A program made the position numbers and the translations under genes. This document shows positions 44,691-53,578 of a stretch of 64,000 bases of DNA, piece after piece (the first letter of the stretch is position 1; every line of letters starts with the position of its first letter). The stretch is taken from assembly GCA_963789885.1 (NCBI GenBank), contig CAWBNB010000035.1:62001-126000 (forward strand), in the 5' to 3' direction. The notes beneath the pieces were generated by a model. The model ran no database searches. It saw only the letters and a list, made by a program, of their open reading frames with translations, and had not been told where the DNA came from. The DNA is from DATEDA01 sp963789885 (GTDB taxonomy: Bacteria > Pseudomonadota > Gammaproteobacteria > Burkholderiales > SG8-39).

Positions 44691-45644
44691 ATGGCAAACG
44701 CAGCAACAGCGAAGGCGCCACCGAAGCCGATGTCGGCCGACCTGGCCCAGCGGATCGAGCGCCTGCTGAAGGGCGCGATCGACATGCACTGCCACAGCGG
44801 GCCGTCGGTCATGCCGCGGTGCCTCGACCACATCGACGCGCTCGAGGAGGCGGCCGCGGCCGGGATGAAGGCGCTCCTCTTCAAGGACCACTACTACTCG
44901 GCGACCCCGGTCACCGAGCTCCTGAAGGGCCGCTACGCGCACCTCGGCGTCGAGATGATCTCCGGCGTGCCGCTCAACAACACGAGCGGCGGCCTGAACC
45001 CGTACGCGGTCGACCACGGCCTCAAGCTCGGCGCGCGGCTCGTCTGGATGCCGACCTTCTCGGCCGGCAACCACCTGCGCCACAACCGCAAGAAGAAGAT
45101 GCTCGCCACCAAGGTGCCGATGCTCGAGCCGAGCGCCCTCACCGTGGTGGACGACCGGAACCGGGTCAAGGACGAGGTGAAGTTCATCCTCGACCAGATC
45201 GCCGAGTTCGACGCGGTGCTTTCGGCCGGACACCTGCACGTGAGCGAGATCTTCCCGCTGTTCGAGGAGGCGAAGAAGCGCGGCGTGAAGCGCCGGCTCG
45301 TGCAGCACCCGACCTACGTGATCGACGCCTCGCTCGAGGAGATCTCCGAGCTCGCGCAGGACGGCGTGTTCCTCGAGCACTCGCTCTGCATGTTCATCGA
45401 CGAGTCGCGCTTCAAGCACTGGACCGGGGAGGAGCTCAAGGGCATGATCACCGCGGCCGGCGTCGACCAGACGATCCTCGGCTCCGACCTCGGCCAGATC
45501 AACAACCCGACGCCGGTGACCGGGTTCCGGGCGGTGATCCGGCTCTGCATCGAGCAGGGCTACGACGACGACCAGATCCGCAAGCTGGTGGGCGGGAACG
45601 CGGCGCGGCTCCTCGGCCTGAACGAGCCGCGGAAGGGCGCGTGA
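44691..45644 (+). CDS. DUF6282-type amidohydrolase-like protein
   Basis: 317 residues. TIM-barrel metal-dependent hydrolase fold with HxH-type motif DMHCHSGPSVMPR, later AGHLHVSE, LVQHPTYVID and ILGSDLGQINNP, which supply the histidines and aspartate of a metal centre. Reaction unknown. 18 bp after the MaoC gene with RBS AAAGGAG, and it overlaps the flavin reductase start by one base. Confidence 0.8.
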   Translation: MANAATAKAPPKPMSADLAQRIERLLKGAIDMHCHSGPSVMPRCLDHIDALEEAAAAGMKALLFKDHYYSATPVTELLKGRYAHLGVEMISGVPLNNTSGGLNPYAVDHGLKLGARLVWMPTFSAGNHLRHNRKKKMLATKVPMLEPSALTVVDDRNRVKDEVKFILDQIAEFDAVLSAGHLHVSEIFPLFEEAKKRGVKRRLVQHPTYVIDASLEEISELAQDGVFLEHSLCMFIDESRFKHWTGEELKGMITAAGVDQTILGSDLGQINNPTPVTGFRAVIRLCIEQGYDDDQIRKLVGGNAARLLGLNEPRKGA

Positions 45645-46288
45645 TGGCCAGGCACGTGACGCTCGACGCCTCCCTCCTCGACACCGAGGCCGCGTACGGC
45701 CTGCTCATCGGCTGCGTCGTGCCGCGCCCGATCGCGTGGATCACGACCGTGAACGCGGCGGGCAAGGTGAACGCGGCACCGTTCAGCTCGTTCAACTACG
45801 TCGCCCACAGCCCGCCGATGCTCGCGGTCAACATCGGCTCGCGCGGCGGCGAGCTCAAGGACACGGCCCGCAACATCGTCGACACGCGCGAGTTCGTGGT
45901 CAACGCCGCCACCGAGGCGCTGCTCGACGTCATGCACCGGTCCTCCGCCGAGTACCCGCCGGAGGTGAGCGAGACGGAAGCGCTCGGGATCGCGCTCGAG
46001 CCGAGCCGGTTCGTCAGGCCGCCGCGCATCGCCGCCTCCCCGATCCAGATGGAGTGCCGCCTCGAGCGGGCGATCCCCCTAGGGCGCGGGCTCAACACGC
46101 TCTACATCGGCGAAATCGTCGCGTTCCACCTCTCACCGGACATCTTCGACGGCCGCCGCGTCGACAGCGCGAAGATGCGGCCGGTGGCGCGCCTCGGCGG
46201 GCCCTACTACGCGGCGCTCGGCGAGATCTTCAACCGGCCCCGGCTGCAGCAGCCGCCGGGCGGCACCGCGGGCCTGGAGAACGCGTGA
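45644..46288 (+). CDS. Flavin reductase-like FMN-binding protein
   Basis: 214 residues. FMN-binding split barrel of the flavin reductase family: VVPRPIAWITTVNAAGKVNA, APFSSFNYVAHSPPMLAVNI and DTREFVVN. Such proteins supply reduced flavin to two-component monooxygenases or act as oxidoreductases. ATG 45644 overlaps the preceding TGA. No partner monooxygenase is in the operon; the LLM oxidoreductase at 59421 is a distant possibility. Confidence 0.88.
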   Translation: MARHVTLDASLLDTEAAYGLLIGCVVPRPIAWITTVNAAGKVNAAPFSSFNYVAHSPPMLAVNIGSRGGELKDTARNIVDTREFVVNAATEALLDVMHRSSAEYPPEVSETEALGIALEPSRFVRPPRIAASPIQMECRLERAIPLGRGLNTLYIGEIVAFHLSPDIFDGRRVDSAKMRPVARLGGPYYAALGEIFNRPRLQQPPGGTAGLENA

Positions 46289-46343
46289 TCCGGGCCGGCA
46301 CGCTCGTTAAGACGCGCCCAGCACCCGACCGGAGACCCTGAGC

Positions 46344-47195
46344 ATGGCTGCCCTCCAGACCCGCCCCGCGTCCCACGCAAGACACTACGACTCGCCGCCC
46401 CAGCTCGAGGAGGGTCCGGGCGCGCGCACCTGGCTCACGCGCGGCGCGAACTTCGTGATCGCGGTCTCGCGGGTGAGCGCGGGCGCGACCCTGCGCCGCA
46501 CCGACAACCCCGACGAATCGGCGGTGCTGCTGCCGGAGATCGGCGCCACTATTGAGACCAGCGTGGAGGCCGGCGGCGAACGGATCGAAGCCGGCCCCGA
46601 GAGCCTCACCATCGTGCCGCCGGGCTCGAGCACGGTGACCGCGCGCGGCGACGGCCTCGTCGTGCGCGTGTTCTCGGCGAAGGCCGCGGACCTCGCGGCG
46701 CGCGCCGCGAACGCGTCGGCCTACGCGAACGGTGCACCCGACGTCGCGCCGCTCGTTCCCTGGCCCGATCCGCCGGGCGGGTTCAGGCTGCGGCACTACC
46801 GGCTCGCCGACTACGCGAAGGCGGAGAGCAACATGCGGATCTTCCGGTCGACGAACCTGATGATCAACGTGCTCGCGAAGCGCGCGACGGCGCGCGACGT
46901 GACGAAGCTGAGCCCCCATTCGCACACCGACTTCGAGCAGGGGTCGCTCGCGGTCGAAGGCACCTACGTCCACCATCTCCGCTACCCCTGGACGCCCGAC
47001 ATGAACGCCTGGCGCGAGGATGAGCACCTCGAGATCGGCAGCCCGTCGGTGACGGTCATTCCCCCGAACGTCGTGCATACCAGCCGAAACATCGGCGGAC
47101 CGGGCTGGCTGATCGACGTGTTCGCCCCGCCGCGCGTCGACTTCTCGACGAAACCGGGCTTGGTCTGCAACGCGGACGAGTACCCGATGCCCTGA
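46344..47195 (+). CDS. Bicupin-like protein
   Basis: 283 residues. Two cupin-like halves; the second has LSPHSHTDFEQGSLAVEG and PPNVVHTSRN, giving His and Glu metal ligands of a germin-type centre. The first half (AVLLPEIGATIE ... TIVPPGSSTV) lacks the histidines. Possibly an isomerase or dioxygenase acting on a sugar acid or aromatic acid; not assigned. Last gene of the catabolic run starting at 41089. Confidence 0.75.
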   Translation: MAALQTRPASHARHYDSPPQLEEGPGARTWLTRGANFVIAVSRVSAGATLRRTDNPDESAVLLPEIGATIETSVEAGGERIEAGPESLTIVPPGSSTVTARGDGLVVRVFSAKAADLAARAANASAYANGAPDVAPLVPWPDPPGGFRLRHYRLADYAKAESNMRIFRSTNLMINVLAKRATARDVTKLSPHSHTDFEQGSLAVEGTYVHHLRYPWTPDMNAWREDEHLEIGSPSVTVIPPNVVHTSRNIGGPGWLIDVFAPPRVDFSTKPGLVCNADEYPMP

Positions 47196-47217
47196 CCCTG
47201 CGTCGGCTGGGCCGGCG

Positions 47218-47679
47218 TCACTTCACCTGGATCTTCGCCCCGCCTTCGATCTCGTCGAGCGCTTCGGCGAGCGGCACGGTGATCGTCACCGGCGCGCCCT
47301 TCGCAACGCCTTCCTTCCACCCCTGATAACCCTTCGCGAGTTGGTACTTCGGGTTCTGCTGGACGGGGGTCGGGTCATCGAACTTGTTGATCAGCGTCTT
47401 GACGCTGCGCTCGAGTGCGCTCTTCGACATGGCGAGCGGCGAGAACGTGTCGCCGCACTCGCCGTTCGGCAGGCACAGCTTGACCCCGCCCGCCGCGACG
47501 AAGACAACCTCGCCGACCGGGCTTTCGTGCTCGACCCGCAGGATCAGAACCTGCGGGTCCGGGTCCTTCACGCGCCCGATCGCCGACCAGATCTGGCCGG
47601 CCTCGAAATCGGCCGCGGCGGCGGCGGAGATCGCGAGCGCGGCCGGGAACGCTGCGAGCATTCGGTATGCGGTTTTCAT
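47218..47679 (-). CDS. Periplasmic protein of unknown function
   Basis: 153 residues from ATG 47679 with a signal peptide (MLAAFPAALAISAAAAADF). The mature part has a paired cysteine region (LCLPNGECGD) that may form a disulphide and a C-terminal amphipathic end. No family recognised. Convergent with the cupin gene and divergent from the thioesterase gene. Confidence 0.6.
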   Translation of the reverse strand: MKTAYRMLAAFPAALAISAAAAADFEAGQIWSAIGRVKDPDPQVLILRVEHESPVGEVVFVAAGGVKLCLPNGECGDTFSPLAMSKSALERSVKTLINKFDDPTPVQQNPKYQLAKGYQGWKEGVAKGAPVTITVPLAEALDEIEGGAKIQVK

Positions 47680-47816
47680 CGGGGCATTATCCGCTGCCAC
47701 GCGATCGCACGCGCGGGAAAGCCGCCGATCGAACGGCGGCGGCGCGCGGCGGGCGCGCTCGGCGGCCGGACCGATTCGGTACCATCGGCGCCTCCTGTCC
47801 GCTCGAGGCCCGACCG

Positions 47817-48266
47817 ATGGCCAAGGTCTTCACCACCGAGCGCCGGATCCGCTTCTCGCACTGCGACCCGGCCGGCATCGTCTACTTCGTCAATTTCTTC
47901 GACATGATCAGCGGCTGCGTCGAGGACTGGTTCCGCGACGCGGTCGGGCTGCCGTTCAACGAGATGCACATCGTGCGGCGGCTCGGCTTCCCGATCGTCA
48001 AAACCGGCTGCGAGTTCTTCCGCCCCTGCCATCTCGGCGACCAGCTCTTGCTCGAGCTCGCGATCGGGAAGCTCGGCTCGAGCTCGATCGAGTTCCGGAT
48101 CAGCGGGCGGGTCGGCGATGAGGAAAAGTTCCTCGCCCGCCACAAGGTCGCGCTCATCTCGCTCGATACGCTGCGCGCGCTGCCGATCCCGGACGACCTG
48201 CGCACCCCGATGCTGGAGTACGTCGCCCCCGTCGAAGTAGCGCGAACGCCACCAAAAGGGCGCTAG
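47817..48266 (+). CDS. Hot-dog acyl-CoA thioesterase (4HBT family), copy 1
   Basis: 149 residues. Motif FSHCDPAGIVYFVNFFD is the active-site signature of 4-hydroxybenzoyl-CoA thioesterase-like/YbgC proteins, with catalytic aspartate. Close paralogue of the 60966 gene (shared HCDPAGIVYF, LGSSSIE and PIPDDLR). Substrate is probably a small aromatic or branched acyl-CoA. Confidence 0.88.
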   Translation: MAKVFTTERRIRFSHCDPAGIVYFVNFFDMISGCVEDWFRDAVGLPFNEMHIVRRLGFPIVKTGCEFFRPCHLGDQLLLELAIGKLGSSSIEFRISGRVGDEEKFLARHKVALISLDTLRALPIPDDLRTPMLEYVAPVEVARTPPKGR

Positions 48267-48270
48267 GGCA

Positions 48271-48299
48271 TTGTTTTTTTTTGCAAGAGATGTTATATC
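48271..48299 (+). promoter_or_regulatory. Sigma-70 promoter of the Lys-rich mini-gene
   Basis: TTGTTT at 48271-48276 and TATATC at 48294-48299 with a 17-bp spacer, in an unusually T-rich stretch, 47 bp before ATG 48346. Confidence 0.5.
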
Positions 48300-48345
48300 G
48301 CAAGCGCGCGCTGACGTGGCGCGTTTCTCCGATAAGGAGTCTTTC

Positions 48346-48393
48346 ATGGCTGCGAAGAAAAAAGCCGCGAAGAAGGCGAAGAAGAAGCTGTAA
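48346..48393 (+). CDS. Lysine-rich 15-residue mini-protein
   Basis: Encodes MAAKKKAAKKAKKKL and a stop. Too short for usual gene finding, but it has RBS AAGGAGT at a good distance, a plausible promoter 5' and a strong terminator 3', so the transcript exists as a unit. Nine of 15 residues are lysine. It resembles the N-terminus of histone-like AlgP/H1-type proteins of betaproteobacteria, which are much longer; a truncated or miniature version, or a frameshifted longer gene, is possible. Confidence 0.55.
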   Translation: MAAKKKAAKKAKKKL

Positions 48394-48625
48394 GCTTCAC
48401 GCCAATAAAAAACGCGGCGGCCCGGGGTTCCAACCCCGGGCCGTTTTATTTTCCGGTCCGCGAACGTCCGCGGGCCGCTGCTTCAGTCAACTCGACGCCC
48501 TGCACCCCGTCTCGCCGAGGGTCGAAGCATCGGGCAGCATCGCAAGCCGCGCGGCCCCGGCCATCCCCTCCCGGCATGACTTCTTTCCTCCCCCGGCTCA
48601 TCCGGCCGTCCCCCGGCACGGGCCG
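48394..48625. other. Intergenic region with no second gene
   Basis: 232 bp. Contains the terminator described separately; the rest shows no ORF or motif that I can support. Confidence 0.5.
48419..48452 (+). terminator. Strong intrinsic terminator of the Lys-rich mini-gene
   Basis: GGCCCGGGG-TTCCAA-CCCCGGGCC, a perfect 9-bp stem followed by GTTTTATTTT. Confidence 0.92.
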
Positions 48626-49612
48626 CTAACTCCACCGTGCGAACGCGAGCCCCGTCCCGGTGAGGGCCGGCGTCCGGTAGGCCGGCGTGTACGAGATCCA
48701 CGCGAGGTCGAGATCGACCGCGGCAGCCGCCACGACGATCCAGTTGCGGATCTCCGAGCTGCCCGCCTTCAGCCGCCGCGGGTCGAGCTGCCCGAGCACC
48801 TCGAGGTCCCTGCGGTGCAATGCATCGATGACCGCGCGGTCCAGGTCCTCCTCCACGACGAAGTGGCTCAGTCCGCCCGACGCGAGGAGCCCGATCCGGA
48901 GGTCCGCCGGGTAGCCGGCGACGAGCTCGCGCAGCGCGGCGCCGAGGCGCACGCAGCGGCGCGGCAGCGGCTGGTTCGGCGGGTGGTAGGTGTTCAGGAA
49001 GATCGGGACGATCGGCAACCCGGTCCCCCGCAGGTACCGGCGGTGCACGAACGAATACGCGTGGCCCTCGTACTGCCCGTCCGCGAGGCTGGCGACCGCG
49101 GAGACGTCGAACTCCCGCTCCACCAGCCCGGCGATCAGGTGGAGCGCGAGCGGCTGGTGGCAGGGGTAGTGCGCCTCGCGCTCGTCCTCGAGGCGCCCCA
49201 TCTGCGCCCGGCGGTGCCAGTCGTCCGGCGCGACCTGTCGCCGCGGCGCGTTGCGGATCGTCGCGCCGTGGTAGATGCCGATCGACGGCATGTGCTGGTC
49301 GTGGAAGAGCTCGTGCTGGTCGTCGCCGACGATGACGAGCGCGTCGAGCTGCGCGGCGGCGATCTCGTCGCCGAGGCGCGCCATCGCCGCCTGCACCGCC
49401 GCGAATCGCGCGGTGATCGCGGCGGCGGTGATCCGCTCCGCCGCGTCCGCCGGCGCGCGCGCGAGCACGTCGGCGAACGTGCACCGGTTGCCGTCGCGGT
49501 CGTAATAGGGCATCCGGGGATCGGTCTCGCCGAAGCGGCCCAGCCAGTCGTCGAGCTGCGCCGTCAGCATCACGCTGTGCGACGACCCGAACGCGGCGGC
49601 GAGACGCGCCAT
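48626..49612 (-). CDS. LigB-type extradiol dioxygenase (DODA family)
   Basis: 328 residues from ATG 49612. Class III extradiol-type ring-cleavage fold: N-terminal AFGSSHSVMLT with the first metal histidine, VIVGDDQHELFHD, IVPIFLNTYHPPNQ and GLLASGGLSHFVVEED. Related to the protocatechuate 4,5-dioxygenase beta chain. Substrate is a catechol-type compound, not determinable here. Adjacent to the methionine synthase-like gene in a divergent pair. Confidence 0.85.
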   Translation of the reverse strand: MARLAAAFGSSHSVMLTAQLDDWLGRFGETDPRMPYYDRDGNRCTFADVLARAPADAAERITAAAITARFAAVQAAMARLGDEIAAAQLDALVIVGDDQHELFHDQHMPSIGIYHGATIRNAPRRQVAPDDWHRRAQMGRLEDEREAHYPCHQPLALHLIAGLVEREFDVSAVASLADGQYEGHAYSFVHRRYLRGTGLPIVPIFLNTYHPPNQPLPRRCVRLGAALRELVAGYPADLRIGLLASGGLSHFVVEEDLDRAVIDALHRRDLEVLGQLDPRRLKAGSSEIRNWIVVAAAAVDLDLAWISYTPAYRTPALTGTGLAFARWS

Positions 49613-49802
49613 CAGGCCCTCCCGGTGCGCATGCCCGGGCCCAGGATCGCAGCCGCGGCGAGCGCCGCGCCGAGCCACCGCCCTCCCGTCATTGGCACCG
49701 TCTCCTCCGTCCGCGGCGATGGTGACAGGCCCGAAGCGGGGCGTCCAGATCCGCCAACTGCGGTACGCTCCCGCGCTCAACCGGGCCTGGAGGAACTGTC
49801 GA

Positions 49803-50846
49803 ATGGGCGAGCCGTTGCTACGCACCACCGTCGTCGGAAGCTACCCGCAGCCGGACTGGCTCGTCGACCGCGACGCCCTGAAGTCGCAGTCGGTGCCGCG
49901 CGTACGCATGCGCGAGCTGTGGCGCGTGCCCGAGGCGTTCCTCGAGCAGGCGCAGGACGACGCGACGCTAGTGGCGATCCGCGACATGGAGCGCGCCGGC
50001 ATCGACATCATCTCGGACGGCGAGATCCGGCGGGAGAGCTATTCGAACCGGCTCGCCACCGCGCTCGACGGTATCGACATCGACAATCCGGGCCAGGTCA
50101 TCGGACGGACGGGGGTTCCCACGGTCGTCCCGCGCGTGGTCGGAAAGATCCGGCGGCGTCACGCGGTCGAGGTCCGCGACGTCGAGTTCCTGCGTCGCAA
50201 CACCGACCGGGCGATCAAGATCACCCTCCCCGGCCCGTTCACGCTGACGCGCCAGGCGAAGGACGAGTTCTACAAGGACGAGGAAGCGCTCGCGATGGAT
50301 TACGCGGCGGCAATCAATGCGGAGGCGCGCGACCTCAAGGCGGCAGGGGCCGACGTGATCCAGCTCGACGAGCCGTGGCTGCAGGCATTTCCCGATGCGG
50401 CGATGCGCTATGGCGTACGGGTCATCAACCGCGCCTTGGAGGGCGTCCCCGGCACGACGGCGGTGCACCTCTGCTTCGGTTACGCGCACCTCGTGCGGGA
50501 CAAGAAGCCGGGGGCGGGTTATTCGTTCCTGCCCCAGCTCGCCGACTCGATCGCGGACCAGATCTCGATCGAGGCCGCCCAGCCGACGCTCGACCTCGCC
50601 GTGCTGAGGGAATTGCCCGGCAAGACGATCATCCTCGGCGTCATCGACCTCGGCAATACGGCGGTCGAGACGCCGGAAGAGGTCGCGCGCCGCATCCGGC
50701 GCGCGATGCAACACGTTCCGGCCAACCGGCTCGTGCCCGCGCCGGATTGCGGCATGAAGTACCTCTCGCGCGAGACGGCGTTCGGGAAGCTGAGGGCCCT
50801 CGCCGACGGCGCGGCCATCGTGCGACGGGAGCTTGCCGGGAGTTGA
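49803..50846 (+). CDS. MetE-like methyltransferase (C-terminal catalytic domain only)
   Basis: 347 residues. Resembles the catalytic half of cobalamin-independent methionine synthase: zinc ligands are AVHLCFGY (HxC), Glu in SIEAAQPTL and Cys in APDCGMKYLS. The N-terminal half of true MetE is absent, so this belongs to the short MetE-like family; members act in methyl transfer or in C-S/C-O methyl removal. A related C-terminus is at 63891-64000. ATG 49803 is preferred because the domain opens TTVVGSYPQPDWL. Confidence 0.85.
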   Translation: MGEPLLRTTVVGSYPQPDWLVDRDALKSQSVPRVRMRELWRVPEAFLEQAQDDATLVAIRDMERAGIDIISDGEIRRESYSNRLATALDGIDIDNPGQVIGRTGVPTVVPRVVGKIRRRHAVEVRDVEFLRRNTDRAIKITLPGPFTLTRQAKDEFYKDEEALAMDYAAAINAEARDLKAAGADVIQLDEPWLQAFPDAAMRYGVRVINRALEGVPGTTAVHLCFGYAHLVRDKKPGAGYSFLPQLADSIADQISIEAAQPTLDLAVLRELPGKTIILGVIDLGNTAVETPEEVARRIRRAMQHVPANRLVPAPDCGMKYLSRETAFGKLRALADGAAIVRRELAGS

Positions 50847-50877
50847 CAGCGACGGACGGCGGTGGGATCGTGGCCGC

Positions 50878-51351
50878 ATGAAAGTTCCGCTCGCCAGCCT
50901 GCTCGCCGCGGCCGCGCTCGCCGTCCCGGCGGCGGGGCACGCCGGCATCTACAAGTGGGTCGACGAGAAGGGCGGGATCACTTACGGCAACGCGCCGCCG
51001 CCCGGAGCGAAGAAGCTCACGCAGCTCGACGAAGACAGCGGGCGCGTGAGCACCGTCCCGGGCATTCCACCCGAGCAGCTCGCCCGGCAGCGCCAGCTCG
51101 AGCTGGAGGCGCGCGTCCAGCGGCTCGAGCGCGAGCTGTACGAGCAGCGCCTGCGCGATGCGCTGGCGGCGCAGTCCTACCCCGCGTACGCCGGCTACGC
51201 GCCCGCGTACGCCGGATACGCCGGATACGGCGGATACGCCGCGGGCTACTTCCCGGCGTACGGCTACCCCTTCGCGACGCGCGTCGTGCGTCCGGTACGG
51301 ATGCACGGCTTCGTTCGGCCAGCGCCGGTACGCGCCGTCCGCCACCGCTGA
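50878..51351 (+). CDS. DUF4124-domain exported protein with Tyr/Gly repeats
   Basis: 157 residues. Signal peptide (VPLASLLAAAALAVPAAGHA), the DUF4124 block IYKWVDEKGGITYGNAPPPG, a coiled coil (ARQRQLELEARVQRLEREL) and then an unusual YAGYAPAYAGYAGYGGYAAG tract and a His/Arg-rich end. DUF4124 proteins are common exported proteins of proteobacteria with unknown roles. The Tyr/Gly tract is specific to this one. Confidence 0.8.
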   Translation: MKVPLASLLAAAALAVPAAGHAGIYKWVDEKGGITYGNAPPPGAKKLTQLDEDSGRVSTVPGIPPEQLARQRQLELEARVQRLERELYEQRLRDALAAQSYPAYAGYAPAYAGYAGYGGYAAGYFPAYGYPFATRVVRPVRMHGFVRPAPVRAVRHR

Positions 51352-51468
51352 CGACCCCTCCTCCCCGCGCGGGGAGACCGATTTCGCCCGGGCCGCGCCT
51401 TGCGCCCGCCCGCGGCGCGCCAGAATCGGCCGCTAGCGTCGCCGCATGTCCACCCGCGAGGCGACGCC

Positions 51469-52851
51469 ATGAGATTCCCCCTGCTCGCGCGTGCCGGCGC
51501 CGTCGCCGGCGTCGCGATCGCGATCCTGATCCCGCTGCAGCTCGTCAACGGCAAGATCGCCGAGCGCCAGGCGCGCGCGTTCGAGGTCGAGCGGAGCTTC
51601 GCGGCCGAGACGAGCGGGCCGCAGACGATCGCCGGGCCGCTCCTCGCGCTCACCTGCGAGGAGACCTACGTCGAGGAGCGGCAGATCATGCGCGACGGCA
51701 AGGCCGAGACCGTGGCCGACCGGAAGACGCGTGCCTGCCCGACCGGCTACTTCGTGCCGCGGACGCTCGACGTCGCGGGCCGGCTGCCGGTCGAGGCGCG
51801 GAGCCGAGGGATCTATCCCATCCGGCTGTACCGCGCCGCGCTCGAGCTCGCGGGGGAGCTCGACTGGCCGCCGCCGCCGTCCCAGGAGGGCGCGATCGCG
51901 CGCGTCTGGAGGGAGGCCTACGTCGTGGTCGCGGCCAGCGATCCGCGCGGCATCAAGTCGGTGTCGCCGCTGCGCTGGGGCGACGGGACGCTCGCCTTCG
52001 CGTCGGCCCGATCGGACGCCGACCCGCGCTTCGCGCTCCAGGCGTCCGCGGGTGCCTACTCGTCGCAGCGCGCTGGCCGGGCGTTTCCGTTCCACTTCAC
52101 CGTGGAGCTGATCGGCACGACGCGCCTCGGCGTGGCGCCGGTCGGCGACGCGACCCTCTTCCGCCTCAACTCGACCTGGCCGCACCCTTCGTTTACCGGC
52201 GCGTGGCTGCCCGACGCGCGCACGATCACGAGCGACGGCTTCGACGCGACCTGGCGGACGACGCACTTTGCGACCGGCGGCCAGGCGGCCTGGCAGAAGC
52301 AGGCGCGCAGCGGCGAGCTCTTCACGTCGGCACGGGCGGCGGGGGTCGGCCTGTTCGACCCGGTGAACGTCTACGCCCTCGCGCATCGCGCCACCGAGTA
52401 CGGGTTTTTGTTCGTGCTCTTCACCTTCGCCGGCCTCGCGCTCGCCGAGGTCATGGCGGGCGCGCGGCTGCACGCGATCCAGTACGCCCTCGTCGGCTCC
52501 GCGCTCGCGGTCTTCTTTCTGCTCCTGATCGCGCTCGCGGAGCACACGTCGTTCGCGACTGCCTACGCGGCCGCAGCAGCTGCGTGCGTCGTCCTGCTCG
52601 CCGTGTACCTCCGCCACCCGCTCGGCACGCTCGCGCGGACGCTCGCGTTCTGCGCGCTCTTCGTGCTGATGTACGGGACGCTCTACCTGCTGCTCCTCTC
52701 GGAGGATCACGCGCTCCTGACCGGCTCGCTTCTGGTGTTCGGCGTGCTCGCGATCGTGATGCTCGCCACGCGGCGGGTCGACTGGACGGCGCTCGGCGAC
52801 CGGCTGGCCCGCAGGGCCGGATCTTCGGGAGGGGCGCAGGCGCCGGCGTGA
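51469..52851 (+). CDS. creD: CreD inner-membrane family protein
   Basis: 460 residues. Starts MRFPLLARAGAVAGVAIAIL with an N-terminal membrane helix, then the CreD periplasmic domain (QTIAGPLLALTCEETY, RTLDVAGRLPVEARSRGIYPI, YGFLFVLFTFAGLALAEVM) and six C-terminal helices. CreD is a target of CreBC and stabilises the envelope. No creBC is nearby. A two-cysteine insertion in the first region is mildly unusual. Confidence 0.88.
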   Translation: MRFPLLARAGAVAGVAIAILIPLQLVNGKIAERQARAFEVERSFAAETSGPQTIAGPLLALTCEETYVEERQIMRDGKAETVADRKTRACPTGYFVPRTLDVAGRLPVEARSRGIYPIRLYRAALELAGELDWPPPPSQEGAIARVWREAYVVVAASDPRGIKSVSPLRWGDGTLAFASARSDADPRFALQASAGAYSSQRAGRAFPFHFTVELIGTTRLGVAPVGDATLFRLNSTWPHPSFTGAWLPDARTITSDGFDATWRTTHFATGGQAAWQKQARSGELFTSARAAGVGLFDPVNVYALAHRATEYGFLFVLFTFAGLALAEVMAGARLHAIQYALVGSALAVFFLLLIALAEHTSFATAYAAAAAACVVLLAVYLRHPLGTLARTLAFCALFVLMYGTLYLLLLSEDHALLTGSLLVFGVLAIVMLATRRVDWTALGDRLARRAGSSGGAQAPA

Positions 52852-52919
52852 CCAGGCCATCGGGTCGATGCCCCCGTCACGCGGTCGGCGTAAGCTTCCA
52901 CGACACTGTGAACCTGCCG

Positions 52920-53570
52920 ATGCACCGGGATCTCTTCGACACCGGAGACGCCGCCGGCACCGAGGAGCCGCTCGGCGCCGGGGCCGTCGTGCTGCGCGGG
53001 TTCGCGCTCGCCGACGAGGCGGCACTCCTCGCCGCCCTCGAGCGCGTCGTCGCGAAAGCACCGCTCCGCCACATGGTGACGCCGGGCGGATTCCGGATGT
53101 CGGTGGCGATGACCAACTGCGGGACGTACGGCTGGGTCACGGACCGGACCGGTTACCGCTACGATCCGCTCGACCCGGTCAGCGGCGCACCGTGGCCGGA
53201 GATGCCGAAGCCGTTCTCCGCGCTCGCTGCACGCGCCGCAGCGCAGGCCGGGTTCGAACGTTTCGCGCCCGACTCCTGTCTGGTCAATCGCTACGAACCT
53301 GGCACGCGGCTCACGTTGCACCAGGACAAGAACGAGCGCGATTTCAGCGCGCCGATCGTGTCGGCATCGCTCGGTATCCCGGCGGTGTTTCTGTTCGGCG
53401 GCAGGAAGCGGTCGGACCGGCAGAAGCGCGTCGCGCTCGAGCACGGCGACGTCGTCGTGTGGGGCGGTCCTGCTCGTCTCCGCTATCACGGCGTGTTGCC
53501 GCTCGCGGACAACCGTCATCCGCTCGTCGGCAGACGGCGCTTCAACCTCACCTTCCGGAAGGCGGCCTGA
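52920..53570 (+). CDS. alkB: AlkB-family DNA/RNA alkylation repair dioxygenase
   Basis: 216 residues. Fe(II)/2-oxoglutarate dioxygenase: YEPGTRLTLHQDKNE contains HxD, RLRYHGVLPL supplies the distal His, and RRRFNLTFR the 2-OG-binding arginines. Substrate loop RMSVAMTNCGTYGWVTD. ATG 52920 preferred; GTG 52908 possible. Independent gene within a set of unlinked housekeeping genes. Confidence 0.92.
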   Translation: MHRDLFDTGDAAGTEEPLGAGAVVLRGFALADEAALLAALERVVAKAPLRHMVTPGGFRMSVAMTNCGTYGWVTDRTGYRYDPLDPVSGAPWPEMPKPFSALAARAAAQAGFERFAPDSCLVNRYEPGTRLTLHQDKNERDFSAPIVSASLGIPAVFLFGGRKRSDRQKRVALEHGDVVVWGGPARLRYHGVLPLADNRHPLVGRRRFNLTFRKAA

Positions 53571-53578
53571 TCGCGCTC

